Below, piece by piece: positions 1-10,731 of a stretch of 64,000 nt of DNA; the first letter of the stretch is position 1, and each line of letters opens with the position of its first letter. A program made the translations under genes and the position numbers. Source of the DNA: Cymodocea nodosa (taxonomy: Eukaryota > Streptophyta > Magnoliopsida > Alismatales > Cymodoceaceae); the NCBI GenBank assembly GCA_036874045.1, contig CM072335.1:18917501-18981500 (forward strand). Direction: 5' to 3'. The notes beneath the pieces are model-generated. The model was not told the origin of the DNA. It saw nothing but the letters and a program-made list of their open reading frames with translations, and ran no database searches.

Positions 1-356
1 AAGTGTTAGGTTACATACCTTGTTCCATTTGTATCTCTTTCTGCATATTCCGATTTTTGATTTTGAAAAACTTTTCATTCCCAGATAAATACTGAATATA
101 AAACAAAATAACATTTAACAGATATTAATAAATTAGTGTCTTGTGTGAAACCCAGGCTCCTATGCCTTTAGTGGCTCACAAGCAAGCCATTTGGTTTTCC
201 AGAACAGATACCAACAAACTGGATTGATATTTTGTTTTGTTTGTTTTTTATTTTTTATTTATAAAATGATCATGAAAAACTTTTAAATTCTTTTTTTTTA
301 AAAAAATAAATAAAATAAATGCAGTATACACAACATTAAACACACAAAATCACAGC
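1..356. other. AT-rich stretch without a gene
   Basis: No coding frame, repeat or RNA gene was recognised. It lies 3' of the minus-strand F-box-associated frame, so part of it may be that frame's 3' flank. Poly-T and poly-A runs occur at about 240-310. Confidence 0.5.
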
Positions 357-1180
357 TTAAGAACATGATTTAAAAGTAGAAACAAATGGAATAAATGTAT
401 CAGTCCAAACAAACTTTTTAGGCATAGTTCTTCTTGCTATTAATTCTGTTTTAATGCAGTTCTTGGTCCTTTTTAATTTGTAAACATGCAATTTATTATA
501 AATTCCAAATACGAGTGTATTACCATTAATGATATGTAATGCAGAAAGGGATTCTTCGTGGTTCCAGGGTAATGTAGTAGTTTCTATTTCTACATCTATT
601 TCAATATACTCCTCTTCCCACTTCCATTCATTCATGTCTTCCATAATCCATATTTGAAATTTCATCAGTTCATCCCACCATCTTATCAGACATAAAGTAG
701 GATCATCTTCTTCATTATACCAAATTCCTATTTGAATTTTATTAAATTTTTCAGATGGTGGTTTAGCTATTTCACTCGGTACAGGTAAAATTTCTGTATA
801 ATCATCATAACTGTCTATGTTCACTATGTATAAATCAGATCTATATGCTATAGATATTTCCGTGACTAAATAAATATAACCATCAAGTATGACATGTGTT
901 TGGTTAATTAATGATTTATGTCCTAGATATATTATAATGTTTTCATTCCAAGATCTGTTTAGAAAATTATACACACTTAAGCGTAAATCTTCACCCCAAT
1001 TTCCTATAGGTCTCCAATAATATAATTTTTCAGGAATTGTAAAATTTTTATCATAAAATATTAAAGCTGACCCACAATTTTCAGTTGGTGCTTCAAATAT
1101 ATTAGGTCTTCCTATATTACATTCTTCTCCTGTTATAGGATTTCTTATCAAAATCTCAGGTAATGATAAACTTGCCAGAA
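357..1180 (-). CDS. F-box-associated (FBA) domain fragment, fused behind Athila integrase
   Basis: An open frame of about 275 codons without a stop. It resembles the C-terminal FBA half of plant F-box proteins (substrate-binding part of SCF ubiquitin ligases). Matching parts are a start like RNPITGEE, a middle VYNFLNRSW followed by HVILDGYIYLV, a strand pattern LYIVNIDSYDDYTEILPVP, a stretch RWWDELMKFQIWIMEDM where FBA proteins have their 'LxIWVM' motif, and an end WTDTFIPFVSTF. The N-terminal F-box is absent and no ATG is visible at a suitable place. At the upstream side the frame continues without a break into residues HDRKIIPKNFEI of the Athila integrase tail, with the switch near 1180. 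The neighbouring pol is full of stops but this part has none, which suggests it joined later or was kept longer. Family by pattern recognition only; a gene fragment or an exon of a larger gene are both possible. Confidence 0.55.
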
Positions 1181-2376
1181 TTTCAAAGTTTTTAGGAATA
1201 ATTTTTCTATCATGCAAGAATTTAATTTTCTCTTACAATCTTTGAATAAGCTTCATTTCTAAATTCTTCTAATTCAATTAGTTGCATTTTCCTATTTTCA
1301 GCAGCTTGATTTAAATTAGTGTTCAGAGTTTTTAATGCCTAATAAGCTTTATGTTCTATTTCAGCAGGTAAATGACAACTTTTTCCATATACTAGCCTAA
1401 AAGGTGACATACCTAAGCTCGTTTTATAAACAGTTCTATAAGCCCAAAGTGCATCAATCAATCTATTAGCTCAATCTGTTCTAGTAGGATTTACTACTTT
1501 TTCCAAGATTAATTTAATTTGTTTGTTTGCACTTTCTACTTGTCCACTTGTTTGCGGATGATATGATGTTGCAATTTTGTGGTTTACTCCGTACTTATTC
1601 ATTAAGGCTTCAAAACTTCTATTACAAAAATGAGTTCCTCTATCACTGATAATATCTTTAGGTATTCCAAATCTGGCAAATATATTTGTTCTTATAAATT
1701 GTATTACCACTTTGTTATCGTTAGTTTTTGTAGGAATAGCTTCTATCCATTTAGATACATAATCCACTCCCAACAATATGTAATTAAATTGATTAGATAT
1801 AGGAAATGGACCCATAAAATCTATTCCCCACACATCAAAGATTTCAACCTCAACAATAGGATTAAGAGGCATCATATTCCTCTTTGATATTCTTCCTATT
1901 TGTTGACATCTTAAACAACTTAAGCAATATTTATGAGCATCTTTGAATAGTGTTGGCCAATAAAACCCACATTGTAGAATTTTTGCAGTAGTTTTCCCTG
2001 AACCAAAATGTCCTTCACAAGCTTGGTCATGATAGAAAGACAATATGCTCGAATATTCAGTTTCTGGAACAGACCTCCTTAAAACCAGATCAGGACATTT
2101 CTTAAATAAGTAAGGGTCTTCCCAATAGTAATATTTTACTTTTGAGAAAAACAATTTCTTATCCTGTCTATTCCAATCCTTAAGTGTTAAACCAGTAACT
2201 AAGTAATTAACTATGTCTGCATACCAAGGCATTGTGTTGAGGGTCATTAATTGTTCATTAGGAAAATTATCCTTAATTTCAATATTTGATTTTTCTATTT
2301 GTAATCTTGATAAATGATCTGCTACTACATTCTCACAACTTTTTTTATCTTTAATTTCTAGATCGAATTCTTGCAA
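1181..2376 (-). pseudogene. Athila integrase, copy 1
   Basis: The frame 2376-1471 carries the integrase N-terminal zinc-binding region (paired His, then CLSCLRC about 30 residues on) and the DDE core. The first Asp is in GIDFMGPF, the second in SDRGTHF, and the Glu is in the SGQVESANKQIK stretch. The end of the preceding RNase H domain (VADHLSRLQ) is at its start. After a stop near 1470 the homology continues in broken frames to about 1218 and then HDRKIIPKNFEI, where it is cut. The usual tail after FEI (GQKV...LRSRW, seen in copy 2 at about 10.73-11.0 kb) is missing. Its role would be insertion of the cDNA into nuclear DNA; this copy cannot make an intact enzyme. Confidence 0.88.
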
Positions 2377-2388
2377 TAATAATATCCA

Positions 2389-3561
2389 TCAGATCAATTT
2401 AGGTTTAGTTTCTTTTTTCTTTATTAGATGTTTTAGAGCTGAATGATCCGTGTATATTATTACTTTAGTTCCAATCAAATATGATCTAAACTTTTCTAAA
2501 GCAAACACAACAGCTAATAATTCTTTTTCAGTAGTTGTGTAATTAACTTGAGCATCATTTAAGGTTTTGCTTGCATAATGAATCACTCTAGGAGATTTTT
2601 CTATTTTCTATCCTAACACTGCTCCTACAGCAAAATCAGAAGCATCGCACATTAATTCAAATGGATGGTTACAATTAGGTGCTTGAATTATAGGAGTTGA
2701 AATTAAACTAGTCTTAAGTCTAAAAGATGCTTCCTTGCAATTTTTATCAAAGTTAAATGGAACATCTTTTAATAGATTAGTTAAAGGTCTAGCTATCTTG
2801 CTAAAGTCTTTAATAAATCTTCTATAAAAACCAACATGTCCTAGAAATGATCTAATATCTTTTACTGATTTAGGTTCTGGTAGATTAGAAATTACTTCTA
2901 TTTTAGCTTTATCTACTTCCAACCCTTTTTTAGAAACAACATGTCCTAATACTATTCCTTGTTTAACCATGAAGTGACATTTTTCCCAATTTAAAACCAG
3001 ATTTTTTTCCACACAACGTTTTAATATTTGGTCTAAATTGCTTAAACACACTTCATATGAGTTGCCATATACAGTAAAATCATCCATAAATATTTCTAAA
3101 AATTCATCAATCATTCCAGTAAATATGCCCTGCACACACCTTTGAAAGGTAGCTGGTGCATTGCATAATCCAAATGGCATTCTTTTAAAAGCATAAGTTC
3201 CATTAGGATAGGTGAAAGTTGTTTTCTCTTGATCCTCTAATGCTACTAGAATTTGATTATACCCTGAATACCCGTCTAGGAAACAAAAATATTCTTGCCC
3301 TGCTAATCTTTCCAGCATTTGATCTATAAAAGGTAAGGGAAAATGATATTTCCTAGTCACAACATTCAACTTTCTATAGTCTATACATACTCTTTAGCCT
3401 GATTGAATTCTAGTAGGTATCAAATCTTGATTTTCATTCCTAATAACTGTTAATCCTGATTTCTTGGGAACTACATGGATTGGACTAACCTATGAGCTAT
3501 CAGAAATCGGATATATTATATCATTATCTAACCATTTAACTATTTCCTTCCTGACTACTTC
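2389..3561 (-). pseudogene. Athila reverse transcriptase and RNase H, copy 1
   Basis: RT homology starts in broken frames near 3561 and is open from 3369 to 2608. Landmarks are FCFLDGYSGYNQI (first catalytic Asp), RMPFGLCNAPATFQRC, the FMDDF form of the YxDD box, LVLNWEKCHFMV, and [17 protein letters not shown]. RNase H follows (MCDASDFAVGAVLG, then a stop, then [33 protein letters not shown] with [10 protein letters not shown]), ending near 2389. Stops at about 3370, 2605 and 2387 separate the pieces. The order and motifs are those of Ty3/gypsy, closest to Athila. Confidence 0.92.
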
Positions 3562-4440
3562 CTAAAGGTTTGGATTTAATCTCCTCTCAGGAATTCTAAC
3601 AGGTTTAGCATTCTCTTCTAAATATATGTGGTGACAGCATAAAGTTGAACTTAACCCTTTTATATCAGTCATAGTCCATCCTATTGCTTCTTTATAACTT
3701 TTTAGTATATCTTTTAATTTAGCTATTTGATCCTCTTTCAAATCTGAAGCAATAATGATTGGACAGGTCCGTTTATCTTCCAGAAATATATATGTTAATT
3801 CAGGAGGTAAAGATTTTAATTCTAAATGCTGCCCATCAGAAGCTAGACCTCCTAATTGAACATCATCATTTTTTAAATTAATTTCTTCCTGATCTCCTTC
3901 TATATTTATGCTTTCACTTTCTTCTAAAGTTTCAGAATTGATTTGCCTATTTAATTCTTCTTGAATCACATCATCTAACATATCTCCTTCATCCTCTAAA
4001 AAGTCTATGGTATGTAAGGACATTTCTAACTCCTCAAACCTTTCTGGTTTGAAAATATTTAATTGAGTATTCTCATTACCATATGCTAACTTCATTACTC
4101 AAGTTTTTCAATTTATAACACCCCCTGATGTTGCTAAAAATGGCATTCCCAAAATTAAAGATGTATCACTATTTTTATGCTTAATTTGTTGGGAATCCAA
4201 ATTTACAATATCAATAGGATATATAAAATTCTTGATTTTAATTAAGACATCCTCTATTTTTCCTCTAGGGTATCTTATACTTCTATCAGCTAATTGAATA
4301 ACCGTACTAGTAGGAGTTAAGCCTTCTAATCTTAAGGATGCAAATATATCACTTGGCATAACATTTATACCTGCACCCTATCAAGGTTCTTTTTAGAATG
4401 GTATTTCCTATGGTGTATGATATAACAGGGATTCCAAGAT
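3562..4440 (-). pseudogene. Athila aspartic protease and linker, copy 1
   Basis: The protease body is open at 4359-4108: LEGLTPTSTVIQLADRS, then a hydrophobic core, then LILGMPFLATSG, the ILG-type C-terminal signature of retroviral-type proteases. The catalytic DLGAS box visible in copy 2 (16.05-16.1 kb) is damaged here by a small deletion near 4375, leaving a frameshift. The following acidic linker (4095-3562) leads to RRLNPNL at the RT start. Role in a working element: cleavage of the polyprotein in the particle. The frame breaks make this copy dead. Confidence 0.82.
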
Positions 4441-5665
4441 CAGATAACTTTTTAGGAATTTTTGGCAGAAATAGGTAACTACTTTGCTCAGCTAAAAAGA
4501 CCTTTCTAAGAACTTTTCGCTCTCTTTTCTTAGTACACCAATCCTTCAGAAATTTAGCACAAGGTGGCATATTCTGCAATAGATCTAACAAAGGAATGTT
4601 AACTTGTACTTTTTCAAAAATTTCTCTGATTTTGTCTTGTTTTTCAGGAATTGTTTGTTGTAATCTTTCAGGATTGGGTGTTAAAGATTTTGATTTCAAA
4701 GACTCTTTTTCTTTCAGTTGATTTGTTTGATCATTTTTAGCTTCAATTGCAGATTCAGATTGTTCTTCAGTAATCTCTAGATTTTCAGCTATTACATTTT
4801 CATTACCATTTTGATTTTTACTCTTGTCCACCTTCATATCATTTTCATTTTGAGTTCTTGGTGGTATATCAATTCCATATCTTAATGTTACACATACATC
4901 TTCCAGATTTTTGTTACTTTCATGATGTTTTTGTATATCATTTTCGTGATTATGATCTTCAATTGTTTTTAGTTTTAAAGTGCATTCTTTAAATTTTCTT
5001 ACATTTGTGTTTTCTGTTTGTTGTATATTTTGCAAGTTGTGTAGGTTTATAACATTATAATTTTCATTGTCCTGTTGCAAAACTTGTATTTTCATTGCAT
5101 TTTTGTCTAATGATTTTAATTTTGTTTCCAGATCATCTAATTTCATTGCATTCAATTTTTGATCAATTTTCTTTATGACTTTTTCAGTTTCGTAAATTAT
5201 ATCCTGTTTAGGTTCTGAATATGCCTCATAGTTTAATTGGTTGACTTCTTGTTGTTGACACACAAAGTATTCCAGTTTGTCCAGATTTTGCTCTATATTA
5301 TGCTCTAGTCTGTCATAGCTATCCCAAACTTAAGTGTCTCTCATCATATTACATATTCTATACTGACCATCAGTTAGGTAAACTATAGGATTCTCATACT
5401 CGACTCTATTATATTGGGGATAATTCATAGATGTTTTATGGGATCTATCAATCTGTAAATGTCTCAATTTCAAATAATCAGAAATGTCATGTCCTTCAGA
5501 ATTGCAGAATTCACATATGCTAATTAAAGGTTTCAGAAATCTTTGAACATAAGCATATGCCATATTCTCAATTACAGAAGAAAACACACAACTCTGACTA
5601 TTAAAATGAAACAGCTCTAACAGTTGCTTATATCTATTCAATTCAATTCCCGGCAATAGCGCCAT
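4349..5665 (-). pseudogene. Athila gag-like region with CCHC knuckle and no capsid part, copy 1
   Basis: Two open stretches, 5665-5330 and 5263-4349, separated by one stop. The first has a perfect Cys-X2-Cys-X4-His-X4-Cys knuckle (CEFCNSEGHDISDYL has Tyr in the last position; the plus-strand copy keeps Cys: CEFCNSEGHDISDC). The second is long, polar and coiled-coil-like (QKLNAMKLDDLETKLKSLDK), then Asn/Glu/Lys-rich. Only about 130 bases separate the primer site from the knuckle. The several-hundred-residue capsid domain normally found there in Athila is absent, and the same is true in the other two copies in this window. Confidence 0.75.
5649..5664 (-). other. tRNA-Asp primer-binding site, copy 1
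   Basis: On the minus strand it reads TGGCGCTATTGCCGGG, next to the inner LTR edge. It matches the 3' end of plant tRNA-Asp with two changes. The same site is unchanged in the plus-strand element (62993-63010). Confidence 0.85.
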
Positions 5666-5677
5666 AAAACTTGGTCG

Positions 5678-7524
5678 TGTTTTCCCAGCACTACACTAGA
5701 AAAACTTGGATTTGTTACTTCTATTTTTACTTAGTTAATTTATCTTTATGCCTATTCTTTCTTTTAGAAGTAAACAAACAACCTTTAATACAATTTAGAT
5801 ATTAATTCCAATTTGTAATTTAACTGCAAGTGCACAGTGTTTATTGTATCAGTGTGCAAGTATAAGTCGATCCCACAAGGAATTGCTGACGAATTTAAGA
5901 AATGTTTGATTGTGAACAATTAAAATTTATATTCAATAAGCACTTCGTTGAGTTACAGTTAACTCAACGGACTAAGTTCGTTGAGTTATGGCTAACTCAA
6001 CGGACTATCCTCGTGGACTTAAGTTAACTCCACAAGCCTGTCTCTTCTTTATAATACTGCTATTTACAGAGGAATTCGGCTAACCATTGGGCGATTCTAC
6101 AGATTGTAAATAACATCAATTAAGCTTTTTAATGCTAGTTAACATTGGATTTATCATTATGCAATACTAACATTCAGATGATTCAAACAATAACCATTAA
6201 AATCTTTAAGTTGTTTTGTACAAACCAATTTCAGTAAACTGTAAAATTAAAACTAACATAAAACAATCATAAATCTGATACAAATAACATTAATCACGAT
6301 ACAACACAAACAATACAACACTCAAATATAACATACAAACAAAGATAAATTGTTTTTGGTATTTTTGTTTTTATGTGATGGGTGAAAGGTGAAATGTAAA
6401 GTAATTTCACTTGACAGTAAATACTTCCGACACTACTTGCAACGCGGTTACACCATTGAAAATTGAACCACTTACAATTCTGTCTCCTCTCCCTATAGAA
6501 TCGCGAGTCCAGAATTGCAAGATGATCTCCTCTTCAGCATACAGGCATCAACCCGAAGCCAAGGATAAAAGTTTTACGATCTCTTGAAATATGAGTCGGC
6601 GCTTGGTGAAAATGTCTTCGCTTCCCGCGACGCGATCACTCTTCATAGTGGTTGTCAGGCACTGTGTTTGGCTCGGAATCGACTCGACATCAGACAAGTA
6701 TCCTCATAGACCTCCGATGATTGGTGATTATGGTGGTGATACGATGGTTGGTGTGATACTTCGGAGAATCGCCGATACTGTCTGCAGAAAGTTCGGTGCT
6801 CCTCCTCTGTATACACTGGCCATCCATCGATCACCCCCTTTCTTTTTTTCTTCTTTTCTTTTATATTTCTTCAGTGGTAACTGCTTCTGCTTAAATGATC
6901 GGTTGGATTTCCTTCCTTCAGATTAACGGCGATGATTTCTTTCTCCCTGCATGATTGAATTCCTACGTGATACGTGCGAACGTGGTTTTTCCTTCCAACT
7001 GTCTGTTCCTGCAACCGCTATAGTGGCATATTAAAAAATATATAGTTCGTGGAGTTACAGATAACTCAACGGACTTCCTTCGTTGATTTAACTACAAAAC
7101 ACGTGCAAAAATAACAACTTAAGTTTATAACGCTAACCTAACGCGTTGCCTTAGTGTATTTTCATGTAACTCAACGCGTGCAGTTATACTAACTGAACGA
7201 GTTACAACGTAATTAAATCTACCAGCTCTCAATACGTGTCAGCAGCAGTTTAAACATAAAATAACATTTCGGAGAGTTACAGGTATAACTATCCGATGCT
7301 CAGATGCATTTTCGGATACTTAAGAATTTCATAGCCTACAATTTACCGACAATTCATAAATGTACTAAATTAACATTAATTCCCCAAAATTAAGCAGATT
7401 CTTCAATTAAAGCATATAACAGTGCAATTATAACATAATGGCTTAATTCTCATATGATAAGCTAAATATTATGCAATTAACCATCATTTAACCGTTAATA
7501 ATATGCAATTTTTCATTCTAAACA
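5678..7524 (-). repeat. Athila 5' LTR, copy 1 (1847 bp)
   Basis: It starts TGTTTTCCCAGC and ends CATTCTAAACA on the + strand and aligns over its length with the LTRs at 17385-19343, 49412-51311 and 61135-62979. It contains a minus-strand TATA box (6858-6865), the triple hairpin array (about 5944-6036), and the block shared with SIRE LTRs (about 7100-7205). The outer flank at 7525 cannot be tested for a target duplication because the other end of the element is lost. Confidence 0.9.
6858..6865 (-). promoter_or_regulatory. TATA box of Athila LTR, copy 1
   Basis: TATAAAAG on the minus strand, in the same place as the box at 61794-61801 of the plus-strand copy. Transcription would start about 30 bases downstream, giving a leader of more than 1.1 kb (R plus U5) before the primer site. 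Confidence 0.6.
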
Positions 7525-7526
7525 AG

Positions 7527-7580
7527 CAACAAGTAGAAAGACTTCAAAGGGAAGTAGATGAATTTAGGAGAAAGGATTAA
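7527..7580 (+). pseudogene. C-terminal remnant of an unidentified protein
   Basis: Seventeen codons ending in TAA read QQVERLQREVDEFRRKD, a charged coiled-coil-like tail, starting right at the outer edge of the copy 1 LTR. This looks like a coding exon cut by the LTR insertion; its upstream part is not in the window. The protein is not recognised. Confidence 0.35.
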
Positions 7581-8009
7581 TTTGTATTGTTTGTCTACTG
7601 GTACTTGTGTATAATTGTATGAAAAATATCTAACTAATTGTAATGAAAATTATTCATATAAATGAATGTATGTTTTTAAGATGTTTTTGTATTAATATTG
7701 CAGAATGATGTAATCGATGAATTATCTTGAATATTATATAACTATTTGAACAATGTGCAAAACTATTTAAAAGAGTTATAAATTTTATAAATAACAGGAT
7801 TAAATGCAAGATAACTGGTTAATGTTGAAAATATCTATATGCTGTAGAGTAAAATATAAATTCTACATAATATGAAATGAACTGTAAGTTAAATATTTAT
7901 ATAATGATCAGATTCAAATGAGTTTAATGACATGTATTTAACTTGATTTAAGTTAACAGAATGCAGGAGAGAAGAAAAATATAGAAGTTAATACGATGAG
8001 TAACTTAAA
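7581..8009. other. AT-rich spacer
   Basis: No gene or known repeat was recognised between the copy 1 LTR flank and the partial LTR of copy 2. Composition is about as AT-rich as the surrounding LTR DNA. Confidence 0.45.
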
Positions 8010-8364
8010 GGTTGCTAAGTATTAAATCAACGAACTTAGTTCGTTGAGTTAACCTTAACTCTACGAAGTCAATAATATAATATAAGGTCACTTCGTTAAG
8101 CATTTAAAACATAATTGTCGAGTACTTTAAATATAACTCTCTGAAATAACAGAAATTTGGATACTTAAGAATTAAAAAGTCTGCAACTTACCGACAGTTC
8201 AGAAATGTACTTAATTAACATTAATTTCTTGAAATTATGTAGATTCTTTCATTAAAGCATATAACAGTGCAATTATAACATAATGGCTTAATTCTCATAT
8301 GATAAGCTAAATGTTATGCAATTAACCATCATTTAACCCTTAATATTATGCACTTTTTCATTCT
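8010..8364 (-). repeat. Partial Athila 3' LTR of copy 2
   Basis: It matches the U3 half of the other LTRs, including the end (TTCATTCTAAATA instead of ...AAACA), but the remaining 1.5 kb is missing on the left side. One hairpin (TTCGTTGAGTTA type) is at about 8030-8070. Confidence 0.65.
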
Positions 8365-8649
8365 AAATAGAGAAGCTCTGGTGTTATCAATACATCAACT
8401 TGCTCCACATTAGAAATTAATCCTCTTTCTCTTTCTCTCAAATTGGCATAAAAATAGGGCACTAGATTTTCATATATTGCATGCCCTCTCTACTAATAAA
8501 TAACTGTCAATAGACCAATAACTCAAATAAGTCCTTAATTTCCTACATACTGTCCTAGTTTACTGGTCTACTATATATAATATCATAACTTCTAATCTCT
8601 TGATAATTAGTCATTACTTCCTGACTCCAAAAATATACTTCATTCAGAA

Positions 8650-10033
8650 CTTACTGTAGGGAAGGGTTAGGAATTTGAATTTGTTCCTCTACTAGGGTTT
8701 GTTCTTGAATTTCTTTTTCGATTTGTCGAACTTGAGCTTGTTGGAAATGATCTAAAGATTCCTACAATTCAGTTCCTCTTTCTATCTGTGGTGGAGAGTC
8801 GGCAGAACTCTCCACTTTTTCTTCTTGTATTCTCTCAAAAATTTGCTGAAGAGTCTCTCACTCTTCAGTGGAATCTGTCAAGTCATTTCCTTTTTGTTCC
8901 ATATGTTCTTGTTCAGCTTCTTCTCTTTCTTCTTCCTCCTAAGTACTAATTTGCATCGTCACTGTTCTTTCTGATTCTGTAGCAGATTGAGATGGAGTCA
9001 CGGGTAAATCAGTTTCTACCCTTACTTCAGTTTCTTTTATTTGTACAAGTTGCAGACTAATTTCAACCTATTTTTCTTCTTCTCTTTGCTATTGCTGTTG
9101 TTGCTCCTGCTCCTCCTCTTATTCGGATAGTAGATTAATAGAAATGAGCTCTTTAGGCCCTACTGATAGTACAGGCTCATGTTTAATTTCTACTTGAGCT
9201 TCAAGAACTATCTCTTTTCCTTTCCTTTTTCTAACTAACTATGCCTAATCTTCATCTTCCTCTTTTGAGATTAAATCTACAAAACTGGGCTTTGCAGGCC
9301 CTCGAGTCATAGGTATTGGCTTTTCCTGTTTCACTTTTTCTATAATTACTGGTCTCGAAGGATCAACTTCAGTTTCTCTTATAGTAGGTATGATAGTGGC
9401 TTCTCAATGTTGTTTAACTTTAACTTTGTATTGGGCCTTTAACTTTTCTGCAACCTTCCTTTTCAGAAGTGCATCAAACACTATATGTGTTTTAGCTACT
9501 ATCAAATCTTCTAGTTCTCCTTGGTTTTTTCTAACTCGAACCAGTTCTTCAAATTCTTTCAACTCTTTTTCAGTAGAAGGCCCCACAACTACCACCCTTT
9601 CTAGTGGTTTAGGTAGTGCAACTGAAGGTCCTACTTGTTCTGCTACTATAACTAGCATTTCTGTTGTTGGTTCTTCAACTACCTTCCTCTGTTGTTGTTG
9701 CCACCTAATTACACCCCTTGCATAACTAGCAATTTCTCGTAAGAACTATAATCTAGACTTACGTCAGATCAATTCTAGGGCAACCTCATTGTTTGGCCTA
9801 ATTTTTCTCTCTACTTATAGCTACCTCTATAGCTACTCATACTCTTGTTTCTATTATTTAAGGTATACTAATATCTAAATCAACCAAAACTTTTCTCCAG
9901 TAGAAGATATCAGATTCTACCTTTTCTAATTCTTTCTCCCATGTCGTGTTTCTGATCTTCTACCTAGAGTGTCATTCCTCTAACTCTCTAAGAAATTCGA
10001 TAGTGTCGATTTGATCCCAAAAATTTGGCTCCA
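8650..10033 (-). pseudogene. Third Athila ORF: Glu/Gln/Lys-rich protein, decayed
   Basis: It starts with ATG at 10033 (MEPNFWDQIDTIEFLRELEE), runs through several in-frame stops, and is open at 9658-9404 (STEKELKEFEELVRVRKNQ and on). It continues as a strongly acidic, Gln-rich stretch (TRGPAKPSFVDLISKEEDED, then EEEQEQQQQ) to about 8650. The ancestral protein had at least 450 residues. Its place between pol and the 3' LTR is where Athila elements carry an env-like gene. I see no signal peptide or membrane segment in the parts I translated, so env-like function is not supported. Many stops are Trp to TAG/TGA, fitting C-to-T decay. Confidence 0.5.
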
Positions 10034-10204
10034 TCTTGTCTTCATTGCGTTACTGAATAGAACAAAATCGCTCTCATCTCTATTATTCTAAGTTCTAAAT
10101 GATTTCTGCGAATAATGTCCCCCCAAATCTTAAGTTTTAATATAAATAAATCCTAAGTTTTTGGCAGGTAATCAGGTCATTTTCCCATGCAAACTCTCGC
10201 TCTC

Positions 10205-10365
10205 TCACTCACTTCTCCATGGAGTTACGATTAACTCAACAAACTAAGTTAGTGGACTTAACTACAATACTCCATTGAGTTACGATTAACTCAATGGAGT
10301 AAGTTCGTTAACTTATCTTAGACTCAATGGAGTAAGTTCGTTGAGTTAAACGTAACTCAATGGGC
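10205..10365. repeat. Hairpin array in the pol-ORF3 spacer
   Basis: Several inverted repeats of type TGAGTTA-N4-TAACTCA, e.g. GAGTTACGATTAACTC at 10213 and again at 10272. They resemble the LTR hairpins but lie outside any LTR. AT-rich sequence with diverged repeats carrying the words GGTTCGGTAAAAT and GGTTGAATCG follows to 10731. Confidence 0.55.
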
Positions 10366-10731
10366 CTCCTATAAAGTTATAACTAATAAAAATACTTATA
10401 ATAATAATTTTTAATTTGATCAAGACTAAAGAATTTTCGGTGTAACTAATTCTTAATTTTTCAATATTTTAGAATTTTAGTCAAACTATTATATTTCACG
10501 ATTGAACCAAAATTATATATATATTACCAATTGAACTAATACCATGCTTTGGTAAAATCGACATTTTTACTTAATATAATATATAGATTTTTTTATGTTT
10601 TGGTCAAACCGATGAATCCTTTTAGTGTGACCGTAACAAAATTTTTTATATGGTTCGGTAAAATTGATAATTTCTTTCGGTTGAATCGTAATTATATTTA
10701 AATAAGTTTTTTAACATATATCTATTTCTTA

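Larger units (their letters stand above)
1181..7524 (-). mobile_element. Athila-type Ty3/gypsy retrotransposon, copy 1 (3' end lost)
   Basis: On the minus strand it reads 5' LTR (7524-5678), tRNA-Asp primer site (5664-5649), gag-like part, protease, reverse transcriptase, RNase H and integrase. It stops abruptly in the integrase tail at about 1180, where F-box-associated sequence takes over, so there is no 3' LTR. Protein order, the tRNA-Asp primer site, the 1.85-kb LTR and RT wording such as RMPFGLCNAPATFQRC and FMDDF place it in the Athila lineage. Coding parts are split by many stops, so it is defective. Confidence 0.9.

Noticed and set aside
1630..1887. Plus-strand frame over Athila integrase, with a similar one at 11433-11690
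   Set aside because: Antisense shadow that repeats because both integrase copies are homologous.
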